The translations under genes and the position numbers were made by a program. From Sphingobacterium humi (lineage in GTDB: Bacteria; Bacteroidota; Bacteroidia; Sphingobacteriales; Sphingobacteriaceae): 64,000 bases of DNA. The notes under the pieces were generated by a model, which was not told where the DNA came from, made no database searches, and saw only the letters and a program-made list of their open reading frames with translations. The stretch covers positions 1 to 64,000 of the forward strand of contig NZ_WSQA01000011.1 of the NCBI RefSeq assembly GCF_009768885.1, written 5' to 3'. Shown here piece by piece: positions 15,514 through 25,889 of this stretch (the stretch's first letter is position 1; each line of letters begins with the position of its first letter).

Positions 15514-17253
15514 ATGGGCACTTTAGATACAGAAACGCAAGCGCGTATTCAACAATGGTTAGCGCCAGAATATGATCCGGAAACGGTGGCACAAGTCCAA
15601 CAACTTGTAGATAATCAAGAAGAAACAGAACTCCTGGATTCCTTTTACAAAGAATTAGAATTCGGAACCGGTGGTTTACGTGGCATTATGGGCGTAGGCT
15701 CCAACCGCATGAACAAATATACCATTGGCAAAGCCACACAAGGCCTGGCCAATTACCTCATCAAGCAATTCCCGGGGCAGGACATTAAGGTCGCGGTATC
15801 CTACGATAGCCGCAACAACTCCCAATCCTTTGGAAACCTTGTAGCCGATGTATTTTCAGCAAACGGCTTTCAGGTTTACTTATTCAAAGAATTGCGCCCA
15901 ACCCCCATGCTGTCTTTTGCGGTTCGTCATTTCGGCTGCCAAGGCGGGGTCATGCTTACCGCATCCCACAACCCGAAGGAATACAATGGCTATAAAGCCT
16001 ATTGGAACGATGGCGGGCAGTTAGTAGCACCACACGATAAAAATGTGATAACCGAGGTAAATGCCATCCAATCGGTAAAGGACATTAAATTTGACCGCAA
16101 CGAAGCCAATATCCAATTGATCGGCGAAGACTTCGATCAAATCTATATCGATGCCAACCGCCGCTTGTCCATCCATCCGGAAGCCGTACTGGCACAGAAG
16201 GATCTTAAAATCGTCTATTCCCCTATCCATGGAACCGGTATTACCATTGTGCCAAAAATGCTGAAAGCCTGGGGCTTCGAGCAGGTGCACGTGGTGGATG
16301 AACAAGCTGAACCTAATGGCAACTTCCCGACGGTGATTTACCCCAACCCGGAAGAAGATGATGCCATGGCCATGGCGAAACAAAAAGGAGAACAACTGGA
16401 TGCTGACGTGGTGATGGCAACAGACCCGGACGCCGACCGCGTAGGGGTAGCCATTAAAAACCCGGCGGGCGAATTCCAACTCATCAACGGCAACCAAATC
16501 GGAAGCTTATTGACCTATTATGTCCTTTCCTCTAAAAAGGCATTAGGCCAGCTTAAACCCAACGATTATATTGTTAAAACCATCGTTACCTCCAACCTCT
16601 TTGCGGCCATTGCCGATGCTCATCAGGTAAAATACTACGAAACCCTAACCGGCTTTAAGTATATCGGGGAAGTGATGACCCAGCTATTGGGCCAAGAGAC
16701 CTATTTAGTAGGCGGAGAGGAAAGCTACGGCTACTTGGTTGGCGATTTAGTGCGCGATAAAGACGCGGTGAATGCCTGTGCCTTTATTGCCGAGATGGCA
16801 GCCTACTTTAAAAGTCAGGGAAAATCGCTCTACGACGTATTGATCCAACTCTACCTGGAGTATGGCTTCTATAAAGAAAAGCTGATTTCCCTAACCAAAA
16901 AAGGAAAAGCCGGCGCCGATGAGATTAAGCAAATGATGGCCGACCTGCGTGCAGATTTGCCAAAAACATTAGGCGCTATCGATGTGGTAGAAGTTCGCGA
17001 TTATGAACTCAGCCAAGCGACCAACATGAAAACCGGCGAAAAAACAAAAATTGACCTCCCAAAATCGGATGTATTGCAGTTTATTACCACCGATGGCGAT
17101 GTGATTTCAGCACGCCCATCGGGCACCGAGCCTAAAATTAAGTTCTACTGTTCGGTAAAAGAAAAGCTTTCCTTTAGCTCGGAGTATGGTCAGATTTCTA
17201 ACCGCCTCGACGATAAGGTAAATACCATGATGGCCGATATAATTAAAGATTAA
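15514..17253 (+). CDS. Phospho-sugar mutase (phosphoglucomutase/phosphomannomutase family)
   Basis: Interconverts hexose 1- and 6-phosphates. The 579-residue protein has all four domain signatures in order: the phosphoserine loop MLTASHNPKEYNGYK, the metal-binding loop TDPDADRVGVA, the sugar-binding GGEESYGYLVGD, and the phosphate-binding ARPSGTEPKIKFY. An early RGIMGVGSNRMN also belongs to the family. The length is that of the larger phosphoglucomutase branch; glucose is the likeliest substrate, but mannose cannot be excluded. The stop overlaps the next gene's ATG (TTAATG). Confidence 0.93.
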   Translation: MGTLDTETQARIQQWLAPEYDPETVAQVQQLVDNQEETELLDSFYKELEFGTGGLRGIMGVGSNRMNKYTIGKATQGLANYLIKQFPGQDIKVAVSYDSRNNSQSFGNLVADVFSANGFQVYLFKELRPTPMLSFAVRHFGCQGGVMLTASHNPKEYNGYKAYWNDGGQLVAPHDKNVITEVNAIQSVKDIKFDRNEANIQLIGEDFDQIYIDANRRLSIHPEAVLAQKDLKIVYSPIHGTGITIVPKMLKAWGFEQVHVVDEQAEPNGNFPTVIYPNPEEDDAMAMAKQKGEQLDADVVMATDPDADRVGVAIKNPAGEFQLINGNQIGSLLTYYVLSSKKALGQLKPNDYIVKTIVTSNLFAAIADAHQVKYYETLTGFKYIGEVMTQLLGQETYLVGGEESYGYLVGDLVRDKDAVNACAFIAEMAAYFKSQGKSLYDVLIQLYLEYGFYKEKLISLTKKGKAGADEIKQMMADLRADLPKTLGAIDVVEVRDYELSQATNMKTGEKTKIDLPKSDVLQFITTDGDVISARPSGTEPKIKFYCSVKEKLSFSSEYGQISNRLDDKVNTMMADIIKD

Positions 17254-17795
17254 TGCAGAAGTGGAAAGTCCTAGACTCTAAATACATCATTCAACGCCCT
17301 TGGGCAACCCTTCGGGTAGACAAACTCGAAATGTCCAATGGCCATATTAAAGAAGAATATTACGTCCTAGAATACCCCAAATGGGTAAATATGGTCGGCA
17401 TTACGAAGGAGAATACCATCTTATTCGTGCGTCAATACCGCCATGGAGCCGGCGAGGTGCTGGTGGAACTGCCCGCAGGGGTGGTGGAAGAGGGCGAAGA
17501 ACCGGAACTGGCCGCCCGCCGCGAACTGCTGGAAGAAACAGGATATGCCTTTCAAGATATTCAATATGTATGCACGCTGTTTGCCAATCCGGCAACCTCC
17601 GGCAACCCGACCTACACCTATATCCTGACCGGTGGCGAGAAGGTGCAAGAACAAGAGCTAGACGCTTCGGAAGATATTGAAGTGGTAGAAATGACTTTGG
17701 AAGAAGCCAAGGCCTTTTTATTAGCCAACAAAATCGGGCAGGCTTTACACAGCGCCGCACTATTCTACAGTTTTAATAAGTTAGGTTTGCTATAA
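17253..17795 (+). CDS. Nudix hydrolase, ADP-sugar pyrophosphatase-like
   Basis: Hydrolyses nucleoside diphosphate derivatives, probably ADP-ribose or ADP-sugars. The 180 residues contain a complete Nudix box, GVVEEGEEPELAARRELLEETG, here at about 72-93, preceded by FVRQYRHGAGEVLVELPAG, the usual upstream strand of ADP-ribose pyrophosphatases, and followed by PATSGNPTYTYIL. Translation is coupled to the mutase gene by a one-base overlap, so the two probably act in sugar-nucleotide metabolism or housekeeping together. Confidence 0.9.
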   Translation: MQKWKVLDSKYIIQRPWATLRVDKLEMSNGHIKEEYYVLEYPKWVNMVGITKENTILFVRQYRHGAGEVLVELPAGVVEEGEEPELAARRELLEETGYAFQDIQYVCTLFANPATSGNPTYTYILTGGEKVQEQELDASEDIEVVEMTLEEAKAFLLANKIGQALHSAALFYSFNKLGLL

Positions 17796-17813
17796 GGTAA
17801 GCCTAACTTTATT
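17777..17813 (+). terminator. Stem-loop terminator after the Nudix gene
   Basis: AAGTTAGG (17777-17784, inside the last codons) pairs with CCTAACTT (17801-17808), followed by a weak T-rich tail. It separates the operon from the next gene, which has its own promoter element. Confidence 0.5.
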
Positions 17814-17855
17814 CTATATCAACCTCCCTTTTCGCAATTTATTACGCTATTTTCT

Positions 17856-17863
17856 TACCTTTG
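17856..17863 (+). promoter_or_regulatory. -7 element for the gene at 17868, nearly leaderless
   Basis: TACCTTTG matches TAnnTTTG and ends only four bases before the ATG at 17868. Transcription would begin at or very near the start codon, predicting a leaderless or almost leaderless mRNA. The upstream element is poor (TTTT at 17829-17832). Confidence 0.5.
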
Positions 17864-17867
17864 CCGT

Positions 17868-19181
17868 ATGGCTAGAGAAATTTATGAAACTAAGCGAAAG
17901 GCGCTTAAAATTAACCTAAACCCCGACATTTACGGAACATTTGCTGAGATTGGTGCTGGACAGGAAGTGGCGCGCAACTTCTTCGAAGCCGGGGCAGCCT
18001 CCGGAACCATTGCCAAAACCATATCGGCTTATGATATGGCCTTTTCTGACGCCATCTATGGCGTGGAAGACTCCGGACGCTACGTTAGTCGCACGCGCTT
18101 AAATAAAATGCTAGATCATGAGTTCGATCTTCTTACCGAACGCTTGCAAGGTGAAAAATATGCCAGCAAGAAGTTCTTCGCCTTCGCCGATACGGTAACC
18201 ACCCTAAACTTCACCAAATCGAACGAGCCACACGGTTGGATCGGTATCCGCTTTCAACATGAAGTGGATGGCCCTACCAATGACATCGTGATTCACGTTC
18301 GCCTCTTAGATAGCGACAACCGTTTGCAAACTAAAGTATTGGGAATCCTTGGGGTTAACCTGGTATTCGCAGCCTATTACTATGCGGAAAACCCGCAGAC
18401 CATGATCGAGTCTTTAGTAGACAACCTTTCCGTAGGGTCGGTAGAAATCGACCTGGTCAAAGTATCTGGTCCCCTTTTCGAGCAGGCAAACGAACGCTTG
18501 CTAAACCTCTACCTCATTGCTAAGGGATTTGCCAAGGCCGCCATCTTTAAGCCTGACGCCAAAGCTGCCCAGATTAAAGATTACCTCTACAAAAAGAACA
18601 TCATTATCCTCCGCACCAAATACCGCCAGAAGTCGAACCCCAACTTCGACCTCTTTAACTTGGCCGTCGAGGAGTTCCGGAAAAATACAGGTGCCAAGGC
18701 CGAAGATACCGTGGTACTGATTGAGGTATTGATGGGGAATGTATTGGACGAAAGCTCCAGCATTACCGATGAAGACTTAATCTACTTCGCCGAAAGAGCC
18801 GAATACCTCTGCTCCACTGGCAACAACATCCTGGTATCCAACTTCCGCCGCAATAACCACCTGGCAGAGTTTGTGCAAACCTTCAAACCAAAGAACGTCG
18901 GCATTGCAACCAACGTTTCCAACTTGAAGAATATCTTCAATACCCACAACTACAACAAGGCGAACTATACCAACGAGCTGTTATCTTACATCTCTGGCAT
19001 GTTCAGCAAGAACGTAAAACTATACGCTTACCCATACCTCGACAAGAAAAACGAACGCATCGTAACGACGAAAAACATGCCGGTATCCGAGGAAGCAAAA
19101 CCACTATTCGACTTCTTAATCCAAAATGATTACATCATTGATATAGAAAACTACGACGAGAAATTCGTGAAGAGTATTTAA
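17868..19181 (+). CDS. Conserved protein of unknown function, 437 residues
   Basis: I recognise this as a protein conserved in Bacteroidota but know no function; database names for it vary and I would not trust them. It is soluble, with no signal peptide or membrane helix. Distinctive stretches are IGAGQEVARNFFEAGAASGT near residue 30 (a Gly/Ala-rich loop that could bind a phosphate or cofactor), SAYDMAFSDAIYG, HGWIGIRFQHEV and IEVLMGNVLDESSSITDEDL. There is no classical Walker A. It is monocistronic, with a -7 element four bases from the ATG, and is followed by an interspersed repeat. Confidence 0.8.
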   Translation: MAREIYETKRKALKINLNPDIYGTFAEIGAGQEVARNFFEAGAASGTIAKTISAYDMAFSDAIYGVEDSGRYVSRTRLNKMLDHEFDLLTERLQGEKYASKKFFAFADTVTTLNFTKSNEPHGWIGIRFQHEVDGPTNDIVIHVRLLDSDNRLQTKVLGILGVNLVFAAYYYAENPQTMIESLVDNLSVGSVEIDLVKVSGPLFEQANERLLNLYLIAKGFAKAAIFKPDAKAAQIKDYLYKKNIIILRTKYRQKSNPNFDLFNLAVEEFRKNTGAKAEDTVVLIEVLMGNVLDESSSITDEDLIYFAERAEYLCSTGNNILVSNFRRNNHLAEFVQTFKPKNVGIATNVSNLKNIFNTHNYNKANYTNELLSYISGMFSKNVKLYAYPYLDKKNERIVTTKNMPVSEEAKPLFDFLIQNDYIIDIENYDEKFVKSI

Positions 19182-19213
19182 GGGAGGTGCTATTGAAGTG
19201 CTGTTGAAGTGCT

Positions 19214-19460
19214 GTCATCGTGAGCGGAGTCGAACGACTGGTACGTCAGTACAATCAATCATACCTATAACACTTATTAACAGCGTTTTCCCCACACATC
19301 AATGTGAGGCGTCATCGTAAGCTTTCATAGCGAAGGGGCAAAATACCTGTCATAACACCTGACAATCAATAAGATAGCGTTTGTTAATTGTACTGACGTA
19401 CCAGTCGTTCGTGGTTCGTGGTTCGACTCCGCTCACCATGACAGGGCGATGACAACACCT
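19214..19460. repeat. Interspersed repeat element A, inverted termini
   Basis: The left end (19214-19252) carries GTCATCGTGAGCGGAGTCGA followed by ACGACTGGTACGTCAGTAC. The right end (19391-19443) is the same core inverted, with two extra GTTCGTG units, and then TGTCAT-type tails. The element fills most of the 311-base gap after 19181. Its internal block 19253-19282 matches 50343-50372 inverted (25 of 30 bases). It has no coding capacity. Confidence 0.85.
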
Positions 19461-19492
19461 CCCGCAAAACTTCCTTCTTCCTTCCTCCCCCC

Positions 19493-20314
19493 TTACAAAT
19501 ACTTCTTAAATATCGCGTACAATACCCGCAGCTCTTGCTCGTTCAATGTCGCTACATTCGGGTTTTCCTGAATATAATGATACTTAAACCCTTTAATAGC
19601 GGCATCGAGGTTTTTCACATCGAAGCCAATAATGCGCAGGGCCAGTTTCACATCGAAGCCTAGCGGCACTTCCTCTAGCGGTTCATCATACCAATAGCCG
19701 AAGCCTTGATCGGCTAAGGTTTTCCAGGGAAAGCGTGAGGGGTCATTTTTACGCGTTGGCGCGTAATCCATATGGCCGATAAAATTAGCCTGCGGAATGT
19801 TATAGGTCTTTTTTAAATAGCTTAACAGCTGCACGAGCGCCTGTACCTGCACTTCTGGCCAAGGGTCTGTGGTGCCGTTATTATCCAATTCGATACCGAT
19901 GGACGAAGAATTCAGGTCGGTGTCATTTCCCCATTTGCCGGCTCCGGCATGGTGCGCCCGGAAATAATCGTTTACCATCTGTACAATCTTGCCATCACGA
20001 GAAATCACATAATGCGAGCTTACCCCCACCTTTTGGTTATGGAAGGTACGCACGGTTTGCTCTAGCGAGGTCTGCGCGGTATGGTGAATCATCACATAAT
20101 TAGGCTTGCGTATGCCAAAATTCGTTGAGGCAATCCATTCCTTCTGTTGGGATGCAATGGCTGCAAGCTGCCCTTCCACAGGGGCTTCCTTATAGATTTC
20201 GGAAAACTCCTTAGCCTTCTTCTTGTATACTTTCTCAGTTGCTGCGTATTTTCCACCAGCACAAGAGCTTATTAATGCCGCTAACAGGACATAGCTCCAC
20301 ACATTTCTTACCAT
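19493..20314 (-). CDS. N-acetylmuramoyl-L-alanine amidase lipoprotein (Amidase_2)
   Basis: Cleaves the amide bond between MurNAc and the stem peptide of peptidoglycan. A lipoprotein signal (LISSC, Cys18) sends it to a membrane facing the periplasm. The amidase domain (about 70-220) shows the zinc and catalytic positions: YVMIHHTAQTS, SSHYVISRDGKIVQMV, AHHAGAGKWGN, SIGIELDN and IGHMDYAPTRKNDP. The C-terminal 50 residues are an extra helical part of unknown use. It is followed upstream by a DUF1080 gene 22 bases away on the same strand, possibly cotranscribed. Confidence 0.92.
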   Translation of the reverse strand: MVRNVWSYVLLAALISSCAGGKYAATEKVYKKKAKEFSEIYKEAPVEGQLAAIASQQKEWIASTNFGIRKPNYVMIHHTAQTSLEQTVRTFHNQKVGVSSHYVISRDGKIVQMVNDYFRAHHAGAGKWGNDTDLNSSSIGIELDNNGTTDPWPEVQVQALVQLLSYLKKTYNIPQANFIGHMDYAPTRKNDPSRFPWKTLADQGFGYWYDEPLEEVPLGFDVKLALRIIGFDVKNLDAAIKGFKYHYIQENPNVATLNEQELRVLYAIFKKYL

Positions 20315-20336
20315 AGTTCTTTCTTAAGCCACAGCC

Positions 20337-21086
20337 TTAAAGCTTATCCACCACAAATTCAGGACGCTCTACCCCGGGTTCCAGCTCGATCAGCTGAAAA
20401 TTGCGGAATTCCATTTTCGCGCCTTCCGCTTCCAGGCAGATGTATCCTTTTCTTTTGGAGGCTAAGCGAATGCTGTTTACAAATTTACCATTTATCGCCA
20501 ATTTAACCGTACCATCGATGCAAACAACGGTATACTTATTCCATTGGCCAACCCCTAAGCAGCGGTTTTCAACCGATTTACTGCGCGTACCACGCGGGTT
20601 ATCAGGGGATGCCGTCATCCCGCCGGCGCCAAATAATTCACCATGCACATAGGCTATCGGAGGCAATTCGCCATTCTTCTTATTCTGATTCACCCAATCT
20701 AACTCCAACATCTGCACCTCCATGCCCATGGGTAAATCCGCATTTCCAGGCACCGCATCCGACCAGACAAAAACGCCAGAGTTGCCCCCCTTTTCCAAAT
20801 GGCGCCATTCCACATGGATGATAAAGTTTTCATACATCTTCTCCGAGCGGATCACACCAATGGGCTTGCCATGATTCAACAAGACCTTCCCCTTGGGCTC
20901 CCAGGTTGCCCTGGAGGTGTTCACATCGATCCATTGAATGGGTTTGCCTTTGGTTTTCCCCGTCAATATAGCCTCGTCGAAGCTCTTCTCTACCCCGAAG
21001 GTAAAGAGCTTTTCTTGCGCCTGAAGCCCGGCCAAAGAGATGCCGTACAACATTAAAGCCCAAATAAATTGTATTGTCTTTTTCAT
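20337..21086 (-). CDS. DUF1080 protein (3-keto-disaccharide hydrolase-like, concanavalin-type fold)
   Basis: Exported protein of 249 residues with a signal peptide ending LAGLQAQ (about 24). The rest is one DUF1080 domain: [53 protein letters not shown], and the strand [16 protein letters not shown] at the end. Members are beta-sandwich proteins, some of which cleave 3-keto sugars; the substrate here is unknown. The [20 protein letters not shown] region is typical. The gene stands before the amidase gene and after a repeat-rich gap. Confidence 0.9.
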   Translation of the reverse strand: MKKTIQFIWALMLYGISLAGLQAQEKLFTFGVEKSFDEAILTGKTKGKPIQWIDVNTSRATWEPKGKVLLNHGKPIGVIRSEKMYENFIIHVEWRHLEKGGNSGVFVWSDAVPGNADLPMGMEVQMLELDWVNQNKKNGELPPIAYVHGELFGAGGMTASPDNPRGTRSKSVENRCLGVGQWNKYTVVCIDGTVKLAINGKFVNSIRLASKRKGYICLEAEGAKMEFRNFQLIELEPGVERPEFVVDKL

Positions 21087-21236
21087 GGTCTAGGAATTAT
21101 AAATGTAAGATAAGGATTTCAGGGGAAAGTAAAGGGTTTAAGGACAAGATGTAGTAATGGTGGGTTGTTAAACTCTGGTACTAATGATATGTTTTTGCAA
21201 AATGCTGTTCGTGGGGTGTTTAAATGTAGCGCATTG

Positions 21237-21320
21237 CACTGACGTACCAGTCGTTCGTGGTTCGTGGTTCGACTCCGCTCACCATGACAAATTGATGACA
21301 AATCGATAGCAAAACGATGA
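21237..21320. repeat. Interspersed repeat element B, single inverted core
   Basis: CACTGACGTACCAGTCGTTC, two GTTCGTG units, then GACTCCGCTCACCATGACA: the same core as the right end of element A. Read on the other strand it is almost identical over about 65 bases to 50196-50261 of element C, including preceding TTGTCATCAA units. Confidence 0.85.
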
Positions 21321-21372
21321 CAGCTCTCGATGACCATACGGTCTAAATACTAACTACTAAATACTATGCCCC

Positions 21373-21404
21373 CCCCTTTCTCTCCCCTTTCTCACCCGTA
21401 TCAA
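21373..21404. repeat. 32-bp pyrimidine-rich repeat, inverted copy at 50120-50151
   Basis: The reverse complement, beginning TTGATACGGGTGAGAAAGGG, is identical for 32 bases to 50120-50151. In both places it stands about 50-70 bases from a GTCAT-type interspersed repeat core, so they form one composite intergenic block. Confidence 0.85.
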
Positions 21405-21512
21405 TCCCCATTGCAAAGGGGAATGCAAGGGCAGAATAATGGGCTAGGAAAAGTTAGGAAAAAAGAAAAACCAAAGCCAAAACTTAACCATGCTTAAAAA
21501 AGCTTAAAGCCA

Positions 21513-21541
21513 AAAAAAGCCCTCCGATTGGAGGGCTTTCC
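21513..21541 (-). terminator. Rho-independent terminator of gcvP
   Basis: Perfect stem AAAGCCCTCC/GGAGGGCTTT with a 4-base loop (GATT). On the minus strand it is followed by seven T residues. It ends the gcvP transcript 47 bases after the stop. Confidence 0.9.
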
Positions 21542-21587
21542 TGACCAGCAAAGGTCTATTATCTCATATCTCAGCTCTCAAATCTAA

Positions 21588-24461
21588 TTACGCCTCTGCG
21601 TAAGCTTCAATTGGAGGGCATGAGCAGATTAAGGTTCTATCGCCTTGTGAGTCGTTTACACGACCTACAGAAGGCCAGAACTTATTAATTTTCAAATATT
21701 CTACTGGATAAGCAGCAATCTGACGAGAGTACGGTCTATCCCAATCATCGCCGGTTACTACGCGTGCCGTGTGTGGCGCGTGTTTCAGCACGTTTTCTTT
21801 CTGATCTACTTCGCCATTCTCTACCGCTGCAATTTCCTTACGGATTGCGATTAAGGCTTCGCAGAAACGATCTAATTCTGGTTTAGACTCCGACTCGGTA
21901 GGCTCTACCATTAAGGTTCCGGCCACTGGGAAAGAAACGGTTGGTGCGTGGAAACCGTAGTCCATTAAGCGTTTTGCAATATCCGCCACTTCGATACCTA
22001 CGTTTTTGAAGGCACGACAATCTAAAATCATCTCGTGCGCACAACGTCCGTTAGCACCAGCATACAATACCGGGTAGTGCGACTCTAAGCGTGCTTTAAT
22101 GTAGTTTGCGTTTAAGATGGCCATTTTGGTTGCTTCGGTCAATCCATCTCCGCCCATCATAGCGATGTAGGCATGCGAGATTACCAAGATCGATGCCGAG
22201 CCGAAAGGCGCGGCAGAAACCGCAGAAATACCTTCTTCACCTGATACCTCAATTACTTCGTGGTTTGGCAAGAAAGGCACCAAATGTTTCGCCACCCCGA
22301 TTGGACCCATACCTGGGCCACCACCACCGTGAGGGATACAGAAGGTTTTATGTAAGTTTAAGTGACATACGTCGGCACCGATAAAGCCCGGGCTGGTTAA
22401 GCCAACCTGTGCGTTCATGTTTGCACCGTCCATATACACCTGACCACCATTTTCATGGATAATCGAACAGATTTCAATTATAGGCTCCTCAAACACCCCG
22501 TGGGTAGAAGGATAAGTAACCATTAAAGAGTTTAAGTTTGCCGCATGCTCGGTTGCTTTCGCTCTTAAATCTTCCACGTCAATATTTCCGCGCTCGTCAC
22601 ATTTAACCACCACTACTTTTAAGCCGGCCATGGAGGCAGAAGCAGGGTTGGTACCATGCGCAGAGGCAGGGATTAAACAGATATCACGATTATAGTCGCC
22701 ACGGCTATGGTGGTAAGCACGGATAACCATTAAACCGGCATATTCACCTTGCGCACCAGAGTTTGGCTGGAACGACATTTTTGCAAATCCGGTAATTTCG
22801 CTCAACCAATCGTTTAATTCATTGATCAATAGCATATAGCCTGTGGTTTGATCGGCCGGAGCAAAAGGATGCAAGCCACCGAAACGAGCCCAAGTTACAG
22901 GCACCATTTCTGTTGTTGCGTTCAGCTTCATGGTACATGATCCTAACGGAATCATGGAGTGGCATAAGGATAAATCTTTAGCCTCTAATGATTTGATGTA
23001 ACGCAGCATTTCGCTTTCTGAATGGTAGCTATTGAACACCGGGTGGGTTAAGTAATCGGAACTACGTTCTAATTCTTCCGGAATGGCTGTACCTAAGTTC
23101 TTTTCAACCGTGCTGAAATCTACATCGTTTAAGGTTTTGCCTTTGATTTTAGCAAATACTTTAACGATGGTTTGGATATCGGCTACCGTAGTTGTTTCAT
23201 CAATAGAAATACCTACGCTACCCTCGCTATAGTAGAAGTTTACTTCATGATTTAGGGCTTCAGATTTTAAAGCACCCAATTCTTCCGCTACTTCAAAACG
23301 TAAGGTATCGAAGTAATTCGCATTCACTTGCTTATAGCCTAACGTCTGAATGGCTTTATCGGCTAGTTTGGTTAAGTCGTGGATGCGGGAAGCGATATTT
23401 TTAATGCCTTTAGGGCCGTGGTATACGGCGTAGAAAGACGCCATAATAGCCAATAAGGCTTGTGCAGTACAGATATTAGAAGAAGCTTTATCGCGACGGA
23501 TGTGCTGCTCACGAGTTTGTAAAGCCATACGTAAAGCATACTCGCCATTGGCATCGGAAGTAACCCCGATGATACGGCCTGGGATGTTACGTTTGTAACT
23601 GTCTTTCGTAGCAAAGAAAGCTGCGTGAGGACCACCAAAGCCCATCGGTACGCCAAAACGTTGGGAGTTACCTACCACAACATCGGCTCCCCACTCACCC
23701 GGAGGCGTCAATAAGGCTAAAGCCATTAAATCGGAAGCCACACAGATGGTGATATTTTTGTCGTGCGCGTAAGCTGTGAAGTTTTTATAATCTGCCAAGG
23801 AACCATCTGCAGCTGGGTATTGAATGAAGGCCGCAAACACATCATCCGTCAATTGATCAACGGTTAAATCGGCTACACGGATTTCAACACCAAAAGGAAC
23901 GGCTCTGGTTTGTAATACATCTAAGGTTTGCGGGTATACATTCGGCGTTACTAAAAACACCTGCGCCTCTTTGTTTTTGCGCGTACTGTATAACATAAAC
24001 ATGGCTTCTGCTGCGGCAGTAGCTTCATCTAATAAAGAAGCATTGGCCACTTCCAATCCGGTTAGGTCGGAAACCATGGTTTGGAAGTTTAACAAGGCTT
24101 GCAAACGGCCTTGTGCAATTTCGGCTTGGTAAGGCGTATATTGCGTATACCATCCTGGATTTTCAAACACATTACGTTGAATAACTCCTGGAAGGATAAC
24201 ATCGAAATAGCCTTGACCGATATAGGATTTAAATACCTTGTTCTTTTCGGCAATCTGAGCGACTTTTTCGAGATAAGCAACCTCGCTTAACGCTGCAGGA
24301 AGCTTTAAGGCTTCTTTTTTGCGGATTTGAGCCGGTACAGTTTGTTCGATCAGTTCATCTACAGAGCTTACGCCCAGGACGGTTAACATGTCCTCTACTT
24401 GCGAAGCATTAGGACCATTGTGGCGATCCTGGAATTTCTCTTGGTAATTTATGTTACTCAT
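21588..24461 (-). CDS. gcvP: Glycine dehydrogenase (decarboxylating), P-protein
   Basis: PLP-dependent decarboxylase of the glycine cleavage system. The single-chain form of 957 residues contains both halves: an N-terminal GcvP1-like part with the DRHNGPN opening and a C-terminal GcvP2-like part with the PLP-binding [20 protein letters not shown]. Other signatures are [16 protein letters not shown] and [20 protein letters not shown] used the ATG at 24461 ([10 protein letters not shown]). The T-protein gene gcvT is in this window at 36238 but far away; gcvH is not here. The single gene has its own promoter and terminator. Confidence 0.97.
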   Translation of the reverse strand: MSNINYQEKFQDRHNGPNASQVEDMLTVLGVSSVDELIEQTVPAQIRKKEALKLPAALSEVAYLEKVAQIAEKNKVFKSYIGQGYFDVILPGVIQRNVFENPGWYTQYTPYQAEIAQGRLQALLNFQTMVSDLTGLEVANASLLDEATAAAEAMFMLYSTRKNKEAQVFLVTPNVYPQTLDVLQTRAVPFGVEIRVADLTVDQLTDDVFAAFIQYPAADGSLADYKNFTAYAHDKNITICVASDLMALALLTPPGEWGADVVVGNSQRFGVPMGFGGPHAAFFATKDSYKRNIPGRIIGVTSDANGEYALRMALQTREQHIRRDKASSNICTAQALLAIMASFYAVYHGPKGIKNIASRIHDLTKLADKAIQTLGYKQVNANYFDTLRFEVAEELGALKSEALNHEVNFYYSEGSVGISIDETTTVADIQTIVKVFAKIKGKTLNDVDFSTVEKNLGTAIPEELERSSDYLTHPVFNSYHSESEMLRYIKSLEAKDLSLCHSMIPLGSCTMKLNATTEMVPVTWARFGGLHPFAPADQTTGYMLLINELNDWLSEITGFAKMSFQPNSGAQGEYAGLMVIRAYHHSRGDYNRDICLIPASAHGTNPASASMAGLKVVVVKCDERGNIDVEDLRAKATEHAANLNSLMVTYPSTHGVFEEPIIEICSIIHENGGQVYMDGANMNAQVGLTSPGFIGADVCHLNLHKTFCIPHGGGGPGMGPIGVAKHLVPFLPNHEVIEVSGEEGISAVSAAPFGSASILVISHAYIAMMGGDGLTEATKMAILNANYIKARLESHYPVLYAGANGRCAHEMILDCRAFKNVGIEVADIAKRLMDYGFHAPTVSFPVAGTLMVEPTESESKPELDRFCEALIAIRKEIAAVENGEVDQKENVLKHAPHTARVVTGDDWDRPYSRQIAAYPVEYLKINKFWPSVGRVNDSQGDRTLICSCPPIEAYAEA

Positions 24462-24973
24462 TTTACGGATGGATTGCAAAATTTATATTGTTTAATGCGC
24501 TGTATGCCATCTTCTTTCTGCGAACACGCATTGAGAATTTTGGATGTGCAAAGATACGCTTTTTACAGCTAATTTTTAGGGTACCCTCTAGGCCAACAAC
24601 AATTATTAACACAACAATCGATTGCTCAATTTTTTATAAAAAAATCAAGGGAATTGTCAAAATTTTTCAAATAAAACAGGGAGTCCTCGGAATAAATACT
24701 AATCCTAAAATTGAAATGTTAAAACATAATCTTGTAAAAAATTTAAAGTACCCATCGGATATTTCCCTTATTAGGATAATTTGACCTTGTAGGATTGTTA
24801 AAAAATCAAGCAATCATAATTTTTATTTCATTTTCAGTAGCAAAAAGGGGCATAATCTATCTAGTTGATAGTATTCGCAGAGCTACAATTAATTATTCAC
24901 AATAATTTTTTCCCTCTGAATTAAAAGGGATTTCTTTGGTATTTTAGAACCAAATCAAAAAGACTTAAATTGA
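24462..24973. promoter_or_regulatory. 512-base AT-rich divergent intergenic region
   Basis: On the minus strand TATCTTTG at 24556-24549 fits TAnnTTTG and gives gcvP a leader of about 80 bases. I see no good upstream partner for it. That leader is too short for a tandem glycine riboswitch and none of its motifs are visible. Toward the plus-strand gene at 24974 there is a 6-bp hairpin TTTGGT/ACCAAA at 24938-24957 but no clear promoter. No coding frame of interest is present. Confidence 0.4.
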
Positions 24974-25888
24974 ATGCTCACGCTAAATGTTAAAAACGAA
25001 ACAGGTAAATTATTAGCCGTTATCTTAGGGACCGCCGAAAGCAATGGCCCTACCCCTACTGCCGAAGAGGCCTACGACCCCAAATCGCTAGCCCATATTC
25101 TGGACGGCAGCTACCCCACGGAAGCTGATATGCGCCAGGAAATGGCTCAGTTTAAAACCGTATTGGAACGCTACGGCGTAAAGGTATACCGACCGACTAT
25201 TATTCCGGAGGTAAACCAGATTTTTACCCGCGACATTGGTTTTGTGATTGATGATTATTTTGTGAAATCGAATATCTTACCCGACCGCGCACAAGAATGG
25301 TCGGCCATTCAATACCTCATCAAGGACATCGATCCGGAAAAGGTTATTATGGCGCCCGATGAAGTGCATATGGAAGGCGGCGATGTGATTTTATGGAACG
25401 ATTATATATTTGTTGGCACCTACCTAGGTGCTGACTACAGCTCGTTTAATACTGCCCGCACCAACCGCTTGGGCATTGCTTTTATTCAAGAACATTTCCC
25501 GCACAAGAAGGTGGTCGCCTTCGACCTGATTAAATCCATGACTGACGCCCGTGCAAATGCCCTGCATTTAGACTGTTGTTTTCAGCCTATTGGACAGAAT
25601 AAAGCCATTATCTATCCGGGAGGCTTTAGAAACCCGGATGATGTAGCTTATTTAAGAGACTTGTTCGGTTCGGAGAACCTCTTCGAAATAACCGCGGAAG
25701 AGATGTACCAAATGTTCTCGAATGTATTTTCAATCAGTGAACAGGTCATCGTCAGCGAGCGGCAATTTACACGCCTGAACGATTGGCTTCGTGCTACCGG
25801 ATTTACGGTGGAAGAAATCGCATACCACGAGATCGGGAAGCAAGAAGGCTTGCTCCGATGCTCTACATTACCCCTATTACGCAATTAA
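24974..25888 (+). CDS. Arginine deiminase/dimethylargininase-like amidinotransferase-superfamily hydrolase
   Basis: Likely hydrolyses a guanidino group on arginine, methylarginine or a relative. The 304-residue protein has the five-bladed propeller signatures of the superfamily: FTRDIGFVIDD, MEGGDVILWND, a His region in ALHLDCCFQPIG, and near the end the catalytic Cys in LLRCSTLPLLRN. The DPKSLAH and NTARTNRLG stretches are shared with dimethylargininase-like proteins. It is followed after one base by a CtlX-like gene of the same superfamily, so the two surely share a pathway. The true substrate is not known. Confidence 0.82.
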   Translation: MLTLNVKNETGKLLAVILGTAESNGPTPTAEEAYDPKSLAHILDGSYPTEADMRQEMAQFKTVLERYGVKVYRPTIIPEVNQIFTRDIGFVIDDYFVKSNILPDRAQEWSAIQYLIKDIDPEKVIMAPDEVHMEGGDVILWNDYIFVGTYLGADYSSFNTARTNRLGIAFIQEHFPHKKVVAFDLIKSMTDARANALHLDCCFQPIGQNKAIIYPGGFRNPDDVAYLRDLFGSENLFEITAEEMYQMFSNVFSISEQVIVSERQFTRLNDWLRATGFTVEEIAYHEIGKQEGLLRCSTLPLLRN

Positions 25889-25889
25889 T

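Noticed and set aside
16021..16497. Minus-strand 158-codon frame inside the mutase gene
   Set aside because: It is the antisense shadow of a clearly coding, motif-rich gene; no start context and no recognisable motif.
17401..17760. Long minus-strand frames in the Nudix gene
   Set aside because: Caused by GC-rich codons of the Nudix box; the plus-strand protein has a perfect Nudix motif.
19182..19492. CRISPR-like array in the repeat-rich gaps
   Set aside because: Repeats are inverted pairs with irregular distances, not regularly spaced direct repeats, and no cas gene is in the window.
21588..24560. Glycine riboswitch before gcvP
   Set aside because: The probable leader is about 80 bases and shows none of the conserved aptamer segments; none is seen before gcvT either.
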